64,000 nucleotides of DNA from positions 1 to 64,000 of the forward strand of contig NZ_QUBQ01000009.1 of the NCBI RefSeq assembly GCF_003388735.1. The letters are read 5' to 3'. The notes below the pieces were generated by a model. That model saw nothing but the letters and a program-made list of their open reading frames with translations. It ran no database searches and was not told the origin of the DNA. This DNA comes from Paenibacillus paeoniae. GTDB lineage: Bacteria > Bacillota > Bacilli > Paenibacillales > Paenibacillaceae. Positions 32,310-41,017 of the stretch are shown here, piece after piece. The position numbers and the translations under genes are program-made. Each line of letters opens with the position of its first letter. The first letter of the stretch is position 1.

Positions 32310-33815
32310 ATGGCATATACGCCAATCGTCATCGTCGGACTTGGCTCCGGCGACCCCGATCAATTAACGCTGGGCATCTGGCGGCGGCTGCAGGCCGCGA
32401 AGCGGGTATTCGTCCGGACTGAGCATCATCCGGTCGTTGCTTTGCTGCAAGAGGACGGCATCAACTATACATCATTCGACAGCTTGTACGAGCAGCATGA
32501 TTCATTTCCCGAGGTCTATGAGGGCATTACCGCGAGATTATTGCAGGAAGCGAAGGAAGGAGAGGGCGCTTCATCATCCTCTGACGAGTCCATCCTGTAC
32601 GCCGTTCCCGGTCACCCCATGGTGGCGGAACGAACTGTACAGCTCCTTCGTGAGCGCTGTGCGGCGGAGGGCGTAGAGTTGACCGTACTAGGCGGGGAGA
32701 GCTTTCTGGATGCAGCCTTCGCCTCCCTTGGCATCGACCCCATTGAGGGCTTTTCTCTGCTGGATGCGGCAGAGCTTAAGGCCTCTCTTCTTCAGCCGGA
32801 GTTGCATACAGTCATCGGTCAGGTGTATGATGCTTTTACCGCTTCTGACGTCAAGCTGGCGCTGATGGAGCGATACCCGGAGGATTATACGGTCATTATC
32901 GGCCATGCGCTGGGTGTACGTGGCCAAGAACAGGTCATCTCCGTCCCGATCTATGAGCTCGACCGCAATCAGGACTATGGCAATCTGTCGATCATCTATG
33001 TACCGCGTTCCGAAGACCCGGACTTGCGCAACCGGACCTTTGAGCGCTTGCATGAGATCGTAGCCATCCTGCGCAGTCCCGAGGGATGTCCATGGGACCG
33101 CGAGCAGACGCATCAATCGATTCGCAAAAACTTCATTGAAGAGCTCTACGAGGCTTTGGAAGCCATCGATAACGACGATCCTAACGGCATGCAGGAGGAA
33201 TTTGGAGACGTTATTCTTCAAGTGATGCTGCATAGCCAGATGGAAGAGGAAGTTGGCGCGTTCTCGGTGTATGACGTCATTCAGACGCTGAACGAGAAGT
33301 TGATCTTCCGTCATCCTCACGTGTTCGGCGATACCGGCGCACAGAATTCGGACGAAGCGCTAGCGAACTGGGAAGGGATGAAGGCGGAGGAGAAGCGAAG
33401 GAAGGGTATGGATGCGGCCTTGGCGTCGCAGCTGGATGGCATTCCGCCGGACTTGCCTGCTCTCATGAAGGCGTACAAGCTGCAGAAGAAAGCGGCAAAG
33501 GTCGGCTTCGACTGGGATGAGATAGGACCGGTCCTATCGAAGATTGAGGAAGAGCTGCTAGAGCTGCGAGAGGCGATCACTGGCGGTGATCCAGAGAAGC
33601 AAGCCGATGAGCTTGGCGATCTGTTATTCGCTGTTGTGAACGCATCTAGGTTCATTCACGCCGATCCGGAGGAAGCTCTCTCTCGTACGAATCGAAAGTT
33701 TAAGAGCCGATTTCAATATATTGAAGAACAGCTTCGTATAAACGGCAAAACTTTTGACCAAACTGATTTACTAGAGATGGATCGATGGTGGGAAGAGGCT
33801 AAGAGACTTAGCTAG
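32310..33815 (+). CDS. yabN: YabN: tetrapyrrole methylase-like domain fused to MazG nucleotide pyrophosphohydrolase
   Basis: 501 residues. The N-terminal ~230 residues form an SAM methylase-like fold (VIVGLGSGDPDQLT, YAVPGHPMVAERT). The C-terminal part holds two MazG units: the first with CPWDREQTHQS and FIEELYEALEAID ... EEFGDVILQV; the second with EEELLELREAI ... DELGDLLFAVVNASR. The EExxE/ExxD acids bind magnesium. MazG hydrolyses NTPs to NMP and PPi. GAGGAGG precedes ATG 32310. This fusion is the standard Gram-positive form. Confidence 0.95.
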   Translation: MAYTPIVIVGLGSGDPDQLTLGIWRRLQAAKRVFVRTEHHPVVALLQEDGINYTSFDSLYEQHDSFPEVYEGITARLLQEAKEGEGASSSSDESILYAVPGHPMVAERTVQLLRERCAAEGVELTVLGGESFLDAAFASLGIDPIEGFSLLDAAELKASLLQPELHTVIGQVYDAFTASDVKLALMERYPEDYTVIIGHALGVRGQEQVISVPIYELDRNQDYGNLSIIYVPRSEDPDLRNRTFERLHEIVAILRSPEGCPWDREQTHQSIRKNFIEELYEALEAIDNDDPNGMQEEFGDVILQVMLHSQMEEEVGAFSVYDVIQTLNEKLIFRHPHVFGDTGAQNSDEALANWEGMKAEEKRRKGMDAALASQLDGIPPDLPALMKAYKLQKKAAKVGFDWDEIGPVLSKIEEELLELREAITGGDPEKQADELGDLLFAVVNASRFIHADPEEALSRTNRKFKSRFQYIEEQLRINGKTFDQTDLLEMDRWWEEAKRLS

Positions 33816-33996
33816 CATGATTTTCGCCACAATTCGCCTTAATTCCGCACTATTCCCAAAAAAAATTGAAGTACTCAGCAGGATTTTGTTCTCCCGAGCA
33901 GAATAAGTATTCTTCGTGAGAGCAGATTTTGCCAATGGGTGAGCCGCCTCGACGCGGCAGCCACAAATAACCGTTATTTATTAGGAGGATATTCAC

Positions 33997-34269
33997 ATGA
34001 ACAAAACAGATCTTATCAACAACATTGCAGAGAAGAGTGGACTAACGAAACGTGACGTTGAAGCTGTCCTGAACGGCTTTCTTGGTGAAGTAACAGACGC
34101 GCTTGCAAGCGGCGACAAAGTACAATTGATCGGCTTCGGTACTTTCGAAACTCGCAAACGTTCCGGCCGCGTGGGCCGCAACCCGCAAACGGGTAAAGAA
34201 ATCACGATTCCAGAATCCAAAGTTCCTGCATTCAAAGCAGGCAACAAGCTGAAAGAAGCAATCAAGTAA
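33997..34269 (+). CDS. hup: DNA-binding protein HU
   Basis: 90 residues, an HU/HBs nucleoid protein. MNKTDLINNIAEKSGLTK, the dimer core GFLGEVTDALASGDKVQLIGFGTFE, and the arm region RKRSGRVGRNPQTGKEITI with the intercalating Pro are all present. AGGAGGATATTCAC precedes the ATG. rqcP follows after three bases, so the two may be one transcript. The 180 bases upstream hold no clear promoter hexamers. Confidence 0.97.
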   Translation: MNKTDLINNIAEKSGLTKRDVEAVLNGFLGEVTDALASGDKVQLIGFGTFETRKRSGRVGRNPQTGKEITIPESKVPAFKAGNKLKEAIK

Positions 34270-34272
34270 TAC

Positions 34273-34560
34273 ATGCGCTTAGATAAATTTCTCAAGGTGT
34301 CCCGCCTGATCAAGCGCCGTACCGTTGCGAAGGATGTATCCGAGCAAGGTCGCGTGTGGATCAACGGCCGCGAGGCGAAAGCCAGCAGCGCCGTCAAGGT
34401 TGGGGACGAGCTCCAGATCCAGTACGGTCAGAAGATCGTAACGGTCCGTGTGGAGCGTCTCACGGAGACGACCCGCAAGGATGAAGCCGGTGAGCTCTAT
34501 ACTTTGGTGAAAGAAGAGCAGCGTCCACGCGAGAGTGGTCTCGATTGGGAGCAGCAATAA
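34273..34560 (+). CDS. rqcP: RqcP (YabO), S4-domain ribosome quality-control factor
   Basis: 95 residues with an S4 RNA-binding domain (MRLDKFLKVSRLIKRRTVAKD, EQGRVWINGREAKASSAVKVGDELQI). RqcP works with RqcH on stalled 50S subunits to add C-terminal alanine tails. The start ATG 34273 is three bases after the hup stop and has no separate ribosome site, so translational coupling is likely. A terminator follows directly. Confidence 0.95.
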   Translation: MRLDKFLKVSRLIKRRTVAKDVSEQGRVWINGREAKASSAVKVGDELQIQYGQKIVTVRVERLTETTRKDEAGELYTLVKEEQRPRESGLDWEQQ

Positions 34561-34565
34561 AAGAA

Positions 34566-34597
34566 GGGCTGTCCGGCTATGCTGGACGGCCCTTTTC
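34566..34597 (+). terminator. Terminator after rqcP
   Basis: GGGCTGTCC (34566-34574) pairs with GGACGGCCC (34584-34592), nine pairs with one G-U, then TTTT. Confidence 0.85.
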
Positions 34598-34673
34598 TGA
34601 TGCCGTCTTTATAGCCCACCTGGAGTTGCGCCTTCCATTGCCGATCAGACCCTTTAGAATACGCCCTGTCCGG

Positions 34674-34702
34674 TTCTAAACCTTGTCCGCTCCCCATACA
34701 GT
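34674..34702 (+). promoter_or_regulatory. Possible SigE promoter of yabP-yabQ
   Basis: CATACAGT (34695-34702) fits the SigE -10 CATACANT. The -35 candidate TTCTAAA (34674-34680) is poor. yabP and yabQ are SigE genes in B. subtilis. Confidence 0.4.
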
Positions 34703-34735
34703 AATAGAGAAATTAACGAAGCGGGGGACGAGTCT

Positions 34736-35020
34736 ATGGCTGAAGCGGGCAAGGGGCAGAAGAATCAGGATGTGAAGCTGATTAATCGGAAGCTGCTGGA
34801 GCTTACCGGAGTCGTGAATGTGGAGAGCTTCGACAGCGAGGAATTTCTGCTGGAGACGGAGCTGGGCTTTCTGACGGTTACAGGACAAAATTTGCATATT
34901 AAGCATCTGAGCCTGGAGCAAGGCTTGGTTGCTATTGAAGGTCTGGTCCATTCTCTCGCCTACTTGGACGGAGCGGCCGCGGGCAAGTCCAAAGGGCTGT
35001 TCGGAAAGCTGTTTAAGTGA
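34736..35020 (+). CDS. yabP: Sporulation protein YabP
   Basis: 94 residues, YabP/YqfC family: NRKLLELTGVVNVESFDSEEF, then LGFLTVTGQNLHIKHLSLEQGLVAIEG, and VHSLAYLDG near the end. YabP is needed for spore envelope assembly in B. subtilis; its molecular role is unclear. The ribosome site is GCGGGGGACGAG. The stop overlaps the yabQ start by four bases. Confidence 0.93.
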   Translation: MAEAGKGQKNQDVKLINRKLLELTGVVNVESFDSEEFLLETELGFLTVTGQNLHIKHLSLEQGLVAIEGLVHSLAYLDGAAAGKSKGLFGKLFK

Positions 35021-35634
35021 CCTTAAGCGTACAATGGATGACGGTAGCCGTCATGCTGCTATCCGGCCTTGGCATGGGCGTCGTCTTCGACGGATACCGT
35101 GTGGTGTCGAATGAGCTGCGATTCCCGCGATGGTGGCTGCCGGTGCTTGATATCATCTATTGGATGGCGGCTGCGGTCATCGTATTCCGAATGCTGTATG
35201 CCAGCAACAATGGCGAGGTGCGGGCATATGTGTTCCTGGGACTAGCTATCGGCGTCATCCTGTATTACTGGCTGTTAAGCAGACCGGTAATCAGTCTGGT
35301 CAAATGGATAATTGCAGCTGTGCGGGCACTGATCTCATTCACATTGAAGGTATTCGACATCCTTATCGTGAAGCCGACCCTGTTGCTTTACAAAACGGTG
35401 AAGGTCATTTTAGGATTTGGGTCTGCGCTCACTATTTTCCTTCTAAAAATTGTGGTACAATTGGTTCGTCCAATTTGGCTATTGCTGTTATGGCTATTAC
35501 GGCCTGTGACACGCCCGCTCGGGCGATGGCTGAAGCCTCATTGGGAGCGATGGAGGGTAGAGGAGCGTCTCGGCAAGGGACTGGCTGCTGTTACCGGACG
35601 TTGGAATCAATGGTTTAGGAGGGGTCAGCGTTAA
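35017..35634 (+). CDS. yabQ: Spore cortex biosynthesis protein YabQ
   Basis: 205 residues with several hydrophobic segments: near 1-20, 36-60, 65-85, and a long hydrophobic stretch around 112-165. The N-terminal LGMGVVFDGYRVV and FPRWWLPVLDIIYW segments are typical of YabQ. It is a membrane protein required for cortex formation. GTG 35017 overlaps the yabP stop, and the yabQ stop overlaps the divIC start, so the three genes are tightly coupled. The basic, Trp-rich C-terminal end is probably cytoplasmic. Confidence 0.9.
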   Translation: MTLSVQWMTVAVMLLSGLGMGVVFDGYRVVSNELRFPRWWLPVLDIIYWMAAAVIVFRMLYASNNGEVRAYVFLGLAIGVILYYWLLSRPVISLVKWIIAAVRALISFTLKVFDILIVKPTLLLYKTVKVILGFGSALTIFLLKIVVQLVRPIWLLLLWLLRPVTRPLGRWLKPHWERWRVEERLGKGLAAVTGRWNQWFRRGQR

Positions 35635-35942
35635 TGTCGAAAGCAGCTGCAAAGAAATCAATAAGCGGATCAGCCACCAAACGTCGGTACAAGATATGGA
35701 TGATGTTCATTGTCCTGTTCATGGGCTGGGCGGGTTATACCTTATTCGGTCAAATGCAGCAGCAAAAGGCGACATTCGAGAAGCTGACAACGATCGAGAG
35801 CGGGATTGAGGCAACGCGAGCGGAGGCCGAAGCCTTGAAGCGTGATGTGGAGCGTCTCAACGATCCAGAATATATCTCCCAACTGGCTACCAAGGAGCAG
35901 GGAATGGTAAAAGAGGGAGAACAGCAAATATTTAGCGAATAA
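35634..35942 (+). CDS. divIC: Cell division protein DivIC (FtsB-like)
   Basis: 102 residues: a short basic N-terminus, one membrane helix at about 20-39, and an extracytoplasmic coiled coil (~41-85). The final segment DPEYISQLATKEQGMVKEGE matches the DivIC/FtsB signature. It joins DivIB and FtsL at the septum to activate septal wall synthesis. The ATG overlaps the yabQ stop (TAATG). Confidence 0.95.
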   Translation: MSKAAAKKSISGSATKRRYKIWMMFIVLFMGWAGYTLFGQMQQQKATFEKLTTIESGIEATRAEAEALKRDVERLNDPEYISQLATKEQGMVKEGEQQIFSE

Positions 35943-35969
35943 TGGGGCGCTTAATCGGGTGAACGTCTG

Positions 35970-35999
35970 TTGACCTTGCTTCGGCGGTTCGGTTATAAT
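35970..35999 (+). promoter_or_regulatory. SigA promoter upstream of yabR
   Basis: TTGACC (35970-35975), 18 bases, TATAAT (35994-35999). The leader to yabR would be about 170 bases. Confidence 0.75.
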
Positions 36000-36173
36000 C
36001 ACGATAGATACAAGACTTTTTATGGCGGGGCTAGAGGGATGTTTCAAATACGGAGATCGTGTTTATTATCCATTATACCCAGCTTAATGACGAAATAAGT
36101 TTTGTTCGAATCATGCTCGCTAGATCGGGCAATTGAATTATCACAAAACTTTGAGAGAGGAACATTTTATTTT

Positions 36174-36674
36174 ATGGCAATTGAAGTGGGCGCCAAGTTA
36201 GAAGGAAAAGTGACGGGAATCACGCATTTTGGGGCATTTGTCGACTTGTCGGGAGGTGTCACGGGTCTTGTTCACATTTCAGAGATTGCCGATAACTACG
36301 TCAAGGACGTTAAGGATCATCTGAAGATCGACGATGTCGTGAAGGTCAAAGTGATCAACGTAGATAAGGACGGAAAGATCGGACTCTCCATTAAGCAAGC
36401 TATTGACCGGCCAGAAGGCCATCAGCCACCACCACCGCAACGCGAGCGTACGGGCGCAGGCGGAGGACCTGGAGGCGGAGAACGATTCAACCGCGGAGGC
36501 CAAGACCGAGGCGGACGTCCCTTCAACAAGCAATCGGCTGGCAGACCGTCCTACGGCAAACCGTCATTCGAGGATAAAATGTCTCGCTTCTTGAAAGATA
36601 GCGAAGAGCGCATCTCTTCCCTGAAGAAGAACACCGAAGGCAAACGCGGCGGACGCGGCGCCAAGCGAGTATAA
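36174..36674 (+). CDS. yabR: S1-domain RNA-binding protein YabR
   Basis: 166 residues. The N-terminal S1 domain (5-76: VGAKLEGKVTGITHFGAFVDL, GLVHISEIADNYVKDV, DGKIGLSIKQA) is followed by a Gly/Arg-rich tail with RGG-like boxes (~90-145) and a basic end. It probably binds RNA or ribosomes; the exact role is unknown. ATG 36174 is chosen because the family starts at MAIEVG; GAGAGG lies 13 bases upstream, rather far. A terminator follows. Confidence 0.92.
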   Translation: MAIEVGAKLEGKVTGITHFGAFVDLSGGVTGLVHISEIADNYVKDVKDHLKIDDVVKVKVINVDKDGKIGLSIKQAIDRPEGHQPPPPQRERTGAGGGPGGGERFNRGGQDRGGRPFNKQSAGRPSYGKPSFEDKMSRFLKDSEERISSLKKNTEGKRGGRGAKRV

Positions 36675-36706
36675 TCGATAATGTTACTTACTATCCAATA
36701 GATCAG

Positions 36707-36735
36707 GCAGGACCTACGCGGTCCTGCTTTTTTTA
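36707..36735 (+). terminator. Terminator after yabR
   Basis: Perfect 8-bp stem GCAGGACC (36707-36714) / GGTCCTGC (36720-36727), loop TACGC, then seven T. Confidence 0.93.
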
Positions 36736-36899
36736 TTGTGGCGTTTTTTTATTGTGCCTGTGCCGGGGCTGGAGGCTGCTATCCAGAATTGAATGATAGG
36801 TATGATCGGCTGGAGTGCTTGCATGTGGGCTGGGGGGGGCGGCAGCGGCGCAGTGGCTTATTGGGGGGACAGATGCGATTCAGATGCATATCTTCTGGC

Positions 36900-37785
36900 G
36901 TCTACAGGTCCATGAGATCGACCTATACGAGCGAAAGCAGTGCAACGGTTGGAATAGATGAGAACGACCAACAGGTAAGAAAGCAGGTGCAACGGTTGGA
37001 ATAGGTCGATGAGAACGACTTACAGGCGCGAAAGCAGGTGCAACGGTTGGAATAGGACGATGAGATCGACCTACAGGTACGAAAGCAGGTGAAACGGTTG
37101 AAATAAGTCGATGAGATCGACCTACAGGTACGAAAGCAGGTGCAACGGTTGAAATAAGTCGATGAGATCGACCTATAGGCCCGAAAGCAGGTGCAGCGGG
37201 TTGGAATAGGACGATGAGATCGACCTACAGGCTCGAAAGCAGGTGCAACGGTTGAAATAAGTCGATGAGATCGACCTACAGGCCCGAAGCAGGTGCAATG
37301 GTTGGGATAGGACGATGAGATCGACCTATAGGCCCGAAAGCAGGTGCAACGGTTGGAATAGGTCGATGAGAACGACCAACAGGCTCGAAAGCAGGTGCAA
37401 CGGTTGAAATAAGTCGATGAGATCGACCTACAGGCTCGAAAGCAGGTGAAACGGTTGAAATAAGTCGATGAGATCGACCTACAGGTACGAAAGCAGGTGC
37501 AACGGTTGAAATAGGACGATGAGATCGACCTACAGGCTCGAAAGCAGGTGCAACGCTTGGAATAGGACGATGAGATCGACCTACAGGTACGAAAGCAGGT
37601 GCAAAGGATGAAATAGGACGATGAGATCGACCTACAGGTACGAAAGCAGGTGCAACGGTTGAAATAAGTCGATGAGATCGACCTACAGGCTCGAAAGCAG
37701 GTGCAACGGTTGGAATAGGACGATGAGAACGACCTACAGGCCCGAAGCAGGTGCAACGGTTGAAATAGGACGATGAGATCAACTT
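36900..37785. repeat. 51-bp minisatellite, about 17 units
   Basis: The block gcaggtgcaacggttg recurs at 36983, 37034, 37085, 37136, 37187, 37239, 37289, 37340, 37391, 37442, 37493, 37544, 37595, 37646, 37697 and 37747, almost always 51 bases apart (52 and 50 where one base is gained or lost). A degenerate unit lies at 36937. Each unit carries a small dyad CGAT-gag-ATCG (or a variant with aCGACC). Units differ in linked positions (ggaataggac versus gaaataagtc; tac, ctc or ccc after acagg), so the array is a mosaic. It lies between yabR and spoIIE. Confidence 0.95.
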
Positions 37786-38175
37786 AGTGGCTCACTTGAG
37801 AGTTTGTAGAAGTTCGACACGGCCGCTTTGCCTCTCGCAGAGCCTTCGACGAACGCCAGATGCTGTCAGCAGGGGGCATAGCGCTAGGCAATTGCTCAAT
37901 ACCTGTCGAGTGCGGCCTCTCCGAAGTCGGTTTGGGCGATATTCCTATTCGAAAAAAATACTTTTCTTCCATCCTCCTCTAATCCCGACAGGTTATCGCG
38001 TCCATTCGCTAATAGATTGGAAGCGTTATCTGTCTTTTTTGTTGAAGGAGAACACACTGGCGAACAGCGTGAACAGCGACCAAAGTCAGCAGGGGCCTAC
38101 GATTGACACTGACGTGACAATGACTGCGGGGGCCTGCCATTTTGTCGGAAAAAACTTTTGAGCATATTACGTTAA
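37786..38175. other. Gene-free region between the minisatellite and the spoIIE promoter
   Basis: I see no supported gene. Apparent frames on both strands lack ribosome sites and family features. It holds one exact Spo0A core on the minus strand (37813-37819) and a one-mismatch core TGTCGGA (38143-38149) about 30 bases before the spoIIE -35. The tRNA genes that lie here in B. subtilis are not seen. Confidence 0.55.
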
Positions 38176-38208
38176 GTGACAAACTTCATACAGACAAGCT
38201 CCTATAAT
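38176..38208 (+). promoter_or_regulatory. Spo0A-type promoter of spoIIE (21-base spacer)
   Basis: GTGACA (38176-38181), a 21-base spacer and TATAAT (38203-38208). The overlong spacer between near-consensus SigA hexamers is the hallmark of Spo0A-activated spoIIE and spoIIG promoters. A Spo0A-like core lies upstream at 38143-38149. Confidence 0.75.
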
Positions 38209-38263
38209 GGGAAACACAACAAACCCGGATTGGTGGTGTCAAGTAGTGAAGAAGGAAAGCGTG

Positions 38264-40738
38264 ATGGGAATCCCGGCGCTAAAGCGAGCGGGATGGTTTC
38301 AAACAGCCGTACAGAAAGGGAAGGATATGCGTGCCGTCAAGGGGGCGGTAAGCATGCTTCTCGCCAAGAAGTGGACCATACTGCTTGTCGCTATCGCATT
38401 TTTGCTTGGACGAGCCGTCATTTTGGAGTCGCTGATGCCTTTTGCCGTCGCTTATTTTGCCGTCTTATATTTTATGAGAAGGGATATTTATGGTTGGGTG
38501 GCCATCTCCTTAGTAGCGGGAAGCTGGTTCGCTGTAGATCCTGCACCGCTATGGATCGCAATGGAGATCGCAGTATTATTTCTGCTTATGAAGGGACTTG
38601 AAGCTTACGAGAAGGCTGAGCTGTCAACCGCACCTATTCTCGTCTTTATCGCAACGCTGCTCGTTCAGATGTTCAGTGTCTTCATCGGAGATACGTTGAG
38701 CTGGTACAGCTTTATGCTTGTCGTTGTGGAAGCGGCGCTTGCGTTCGTATTGACGCTCGTATTCATTCATGCGATACCGGTGCTCACCATGACCAAGAAG
38801 TCGGCAGCGCTTAAGCATGAGGAAATTATTTGTGTCATGATCTTGCTGGCCTCAGTCATGACGGGAGCCGTAGGATGGATCGTATACGGCATGTCGGCGG
38901 AGCATGTGATGTCCCGATATATGATTCTCCTGTTCGCAATGGCCGGAGGAGCGCCGCTGGGTGCGTCTGTAGGTGTTGTCGGAGGGCTGATCTTAAGCTT
39001 GGCGGACTTCAGTGCGCTTGTACAGATGAGTATGCTGGCTTTTGCAGGGCTGCTTGCGGGATTGCTTCGGGATGGAGGGAAGATGGCGGCAGCATTTGGC
39101 CTATTGCTGGGAACCTCCATTCTATCGATCTATATTGGCACAGGGGCGGATGTGATGAGCTCCACGTGGGAATCCGTTGCAGCTGCCACACTTCTGCTGT
39201 TAACACCGCGAGGTGTCATTCGGACAATCGCCCGATATGTGCCTGGTACGAATGAGCATGTGAAGTCGCAGCATGAATATGCGAAGCGGGTACGTGAAGT
39301 GACGGCGGAGCGGGTGTCCCAATTCTCTGATGTATTCCGTCAACTCTCCCGAAGCTTCGGTCAATTGAATCAAAATGTAGCGGAGGTGAAGCGCGAGGAG
39401 GAGATCGGTCATTTCATGAATGCCGTTGCGGAGCGGAGCTGTGCTAGCTGTCATCGGCAAAAGGCTTGCTGGGATGATAAGTTCTTCCATACGTATAAAA
39501 TGATGACCGATATGATGACGACCGTAGAAGAGAACCGGATTCCGGCGACTAAGGAACAGCCGCGCACTTGGGGGGCTCATTGCGTAAAATCTACGCAGGT
39601 GCTGACGGTTATGAAGCATCAATATGAGCTGCATCAGAACAACAAGCATTGGAAAAAGCAAATTTTGGATTCACGTCAATTGGTGGCAGACCAATTGCTG
39701 GGCGTATCGCAGGTCATGGAGGATTTGTCCAAGGAGATTAAGAGGGAGGGTCAGACGCTGCACTTGCAAGAAGAACAAATAAGAGAGGCGGTAGAAGGGC
39801 TGGGATTGTCCATTCAAGGTGTCGATATCGTTAACTTGGAGGAGGGGAACGTGGAGATTGAGGTATACCATTCGTTCGAAAGGGGATTTGATGAGTGTCG
39901 TAAAATTATTGCGCCGTTGCTGAGTGACATTCTTGGTGAGCATATTGCGGTGAAGCTGGAGGTGCCGCCAGCTAAGCATGGCGAGCCGACCATGGTGACG
40001 TTCGGCTCGGCAAAGCAATACGAGATAGAGACAGGAGTGGCCGGAGCGGCCAAGGGCGGAGATTTGCTATCGGGAGACAGCTTCAGTCTGGTGGAACTGG
40101 GCAATGGCAAGTTTGCAGTGGCGATTAGCGATGGAATGGGCAATGGAGAGCGGGCGCGACAGGAGAGCAGCGCAGCGCTGTCGATTTTGCAGCAGCTGCT
40201 TCAGTCTGGCATGGATGAGAAGCTGGCCGTAAAGTCGGTCAACTCCGTGCTGCTGCTTCGCTCCTCCGAGGAGATGTATGCGACGGTCGATCTCGCTATT
40301 GTCGATCTTTATACGGCGCATACGACGTTCATGAAGATCGGCTCTACTCCAAGCTTTATCAAGCGCGGCAAGGAGGTTATTCCGGTAACAGCTAATAATT
40401 TGCCGATCGGCATAATTCAGGATATTGATGTCGACTTCGTATCGATGCAATTACACCCTGGGGATACGCTTGTCATGATGAGCGATGGCATCTACGATGC
40501 CCCTGGCCATGCGGTCAATAAGGAGATGTGGATGAAGCGCATTATTAGCGAGATGGAAACAGACGATCCGCAGGAGATCGCAGATACGCTGCTGGAAACG
40601 GTCGTGCGTTATCATGATGGAGACATAGTAGACGATATGACCGTACTTGTTGCCCGTGTGGACAAGCACTTGCCGGAGTGGGCTTCCTTCCGCTGGCCCG
40701 GAGTGACGCGAATGGAGCGCCCGAGGACGGTGAGTTGA
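38264..40738 (+). CDS. spoIIE: Stage II sporulation protein E (SpoIIE), PP2C phosphatase
   Basis: 824 residues, close to the 827 of B. subtilis. About ten membrane segments fill the first ~330 residues. A regulatory region follows, with a cysteine cluster (SCASCHRQKACWDD). The C-terminal PP2C domain (from ~590) has the metal aspartate in ISDGMGNGERA (~622), plus MSDGIYDA and DDMTVLVARV. SpoIIE dephosphorylates SpoIIAA-P to activate SigF in the forespore and joins the polar septum. ATG 38264 (GAAGGA eight bases upstream) is used, because frames upstream would start at the predicted transcription start. Confidence 0.96.
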   Translation: MGIPALKRAGWFQTAVQKGKDMRAVKGAVSMLLAKKWTILLVAIAFLLGRAVILESLMPFAVAYFAVLYFMRRDIYGWVAISLVAGSWFAVDPAPLWIAMEIAVLFLLMKGLEAYEKAELSTAPILVFIATLLVQMFSVFIGDTLSWYSFMLVVVEAALAFVLTLVFIHAIPVLTMTKKSAALKHEEIICVMILLASVMTGAVGWIVYGMSAEHVMSRYMILLFAMAGGAPLGASVGVVGGLILSLADFSALVQMSMLAFAGLLAGLLRDGGKMAAAFGLLLGTSILSIYIGTGADVMSSTWESVAAATLLLLTPRGVIRTIARYVPGTNEHVKSQHEYAKRVREVTAERVSQFSDVFRQLSRSFGQLNQNVAEVKREEEIGHFMNAVAERSCASCHRQKACWDDKFFHTYKMMTDMMTTVEENRIPATKEQPRTWGAHCVKSTQVLTVMKHQYELHQNNKHWKKQILDSRQLVADQLLGVSQVMEDLSKEIKREGQTLHLQEEQIREAVEGLGLSIQGVDIVNLEEGNVEIEVYHSFERGFDECRKIIAPLLSDILGEHIAVKLEVPPAKHGEPTMVTFGSAKQYEIETGVAGAAKGGDLLSGDSFSLVELGNGKFAVAISDGMGNGERARQESSAALSILQQLLQSGMDEKLAVKSVNSVLLLRSSEEMYATVDLAIVDLYTAHTTFMKIGSTPSFIKRGKEVIPVTANNLPIGIIQDIDVDFVSMQLHPGDTLVMMSDGIYDAPGHAVNKEMWMKRIISEMETDDPQEIADTLLETVVRYHDGDIVDDMTVLVARVDKHLPEWASFRWPGVTRMERPRTVS

Positions 40739-40819
40739 CGGAGAGAGGACAAGCTGTGATTGAATCATGAGCTAGGGAGGCACGGATATTATCAGCTAGC
40801 ATTAAATGCATGAAGCTAG

Positions 40820-40893
40820 CCCCTCTTGATAGACAACGTGAATCGTTCATCTGATAGGATGGACATGACCGTTGTTTATCAGAGGGGTTTTTA
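40820..40893. terminator. Bidirectional terminator after spoIIE
   Basis: CCCCTCTTGATAGACAACG (40820-40838) pairs with CGTTGTTTATCAGAGGGG (40870-40887), with one bulge and one wobble, followed by TTTTTAT. It separates spoIIE from the convergent MBOAT operon. Confidence 0.85.
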
Positions 40894-41017
40894 TATGAGT
40901 TAAGTCACTCCGCATGTAGCAGCATTGTTCCAGACATCGAGACAGATCTGCTGGGCTTTGGAGAGGTGCGCGTATTTCATGCTTTGTTTACCGATATGGA
41001 GTCTCTATAGCCAAGCC

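Noticed and set aside
36923..37782. Two long minus-strand frames encoding Cys-rich 17-residue repeats
   Set aside because: They are open only because the 51-bp unit is a multiple of three without stops in that frame. There is no ribosome site or signal peptide, and single-base indels shift the register between blocks.
36900..37785. CRISPR array
   Set aside because: The whole 51-bp unit is conserved, with no unique spacers, and no cas genes are nearby. It is a minisatellite.
37787..38161. 124-codon frame before spoIIE
   Set aside because: No ribosome site or family signature; it runs into the Spo0A-type promoter region.
36675..38206. tRNA genes between yabR and spoIIE as in B. subtilis
   Set aside because: No cloverleaf with GTTCRANNC-type T-loop was found in the interval.
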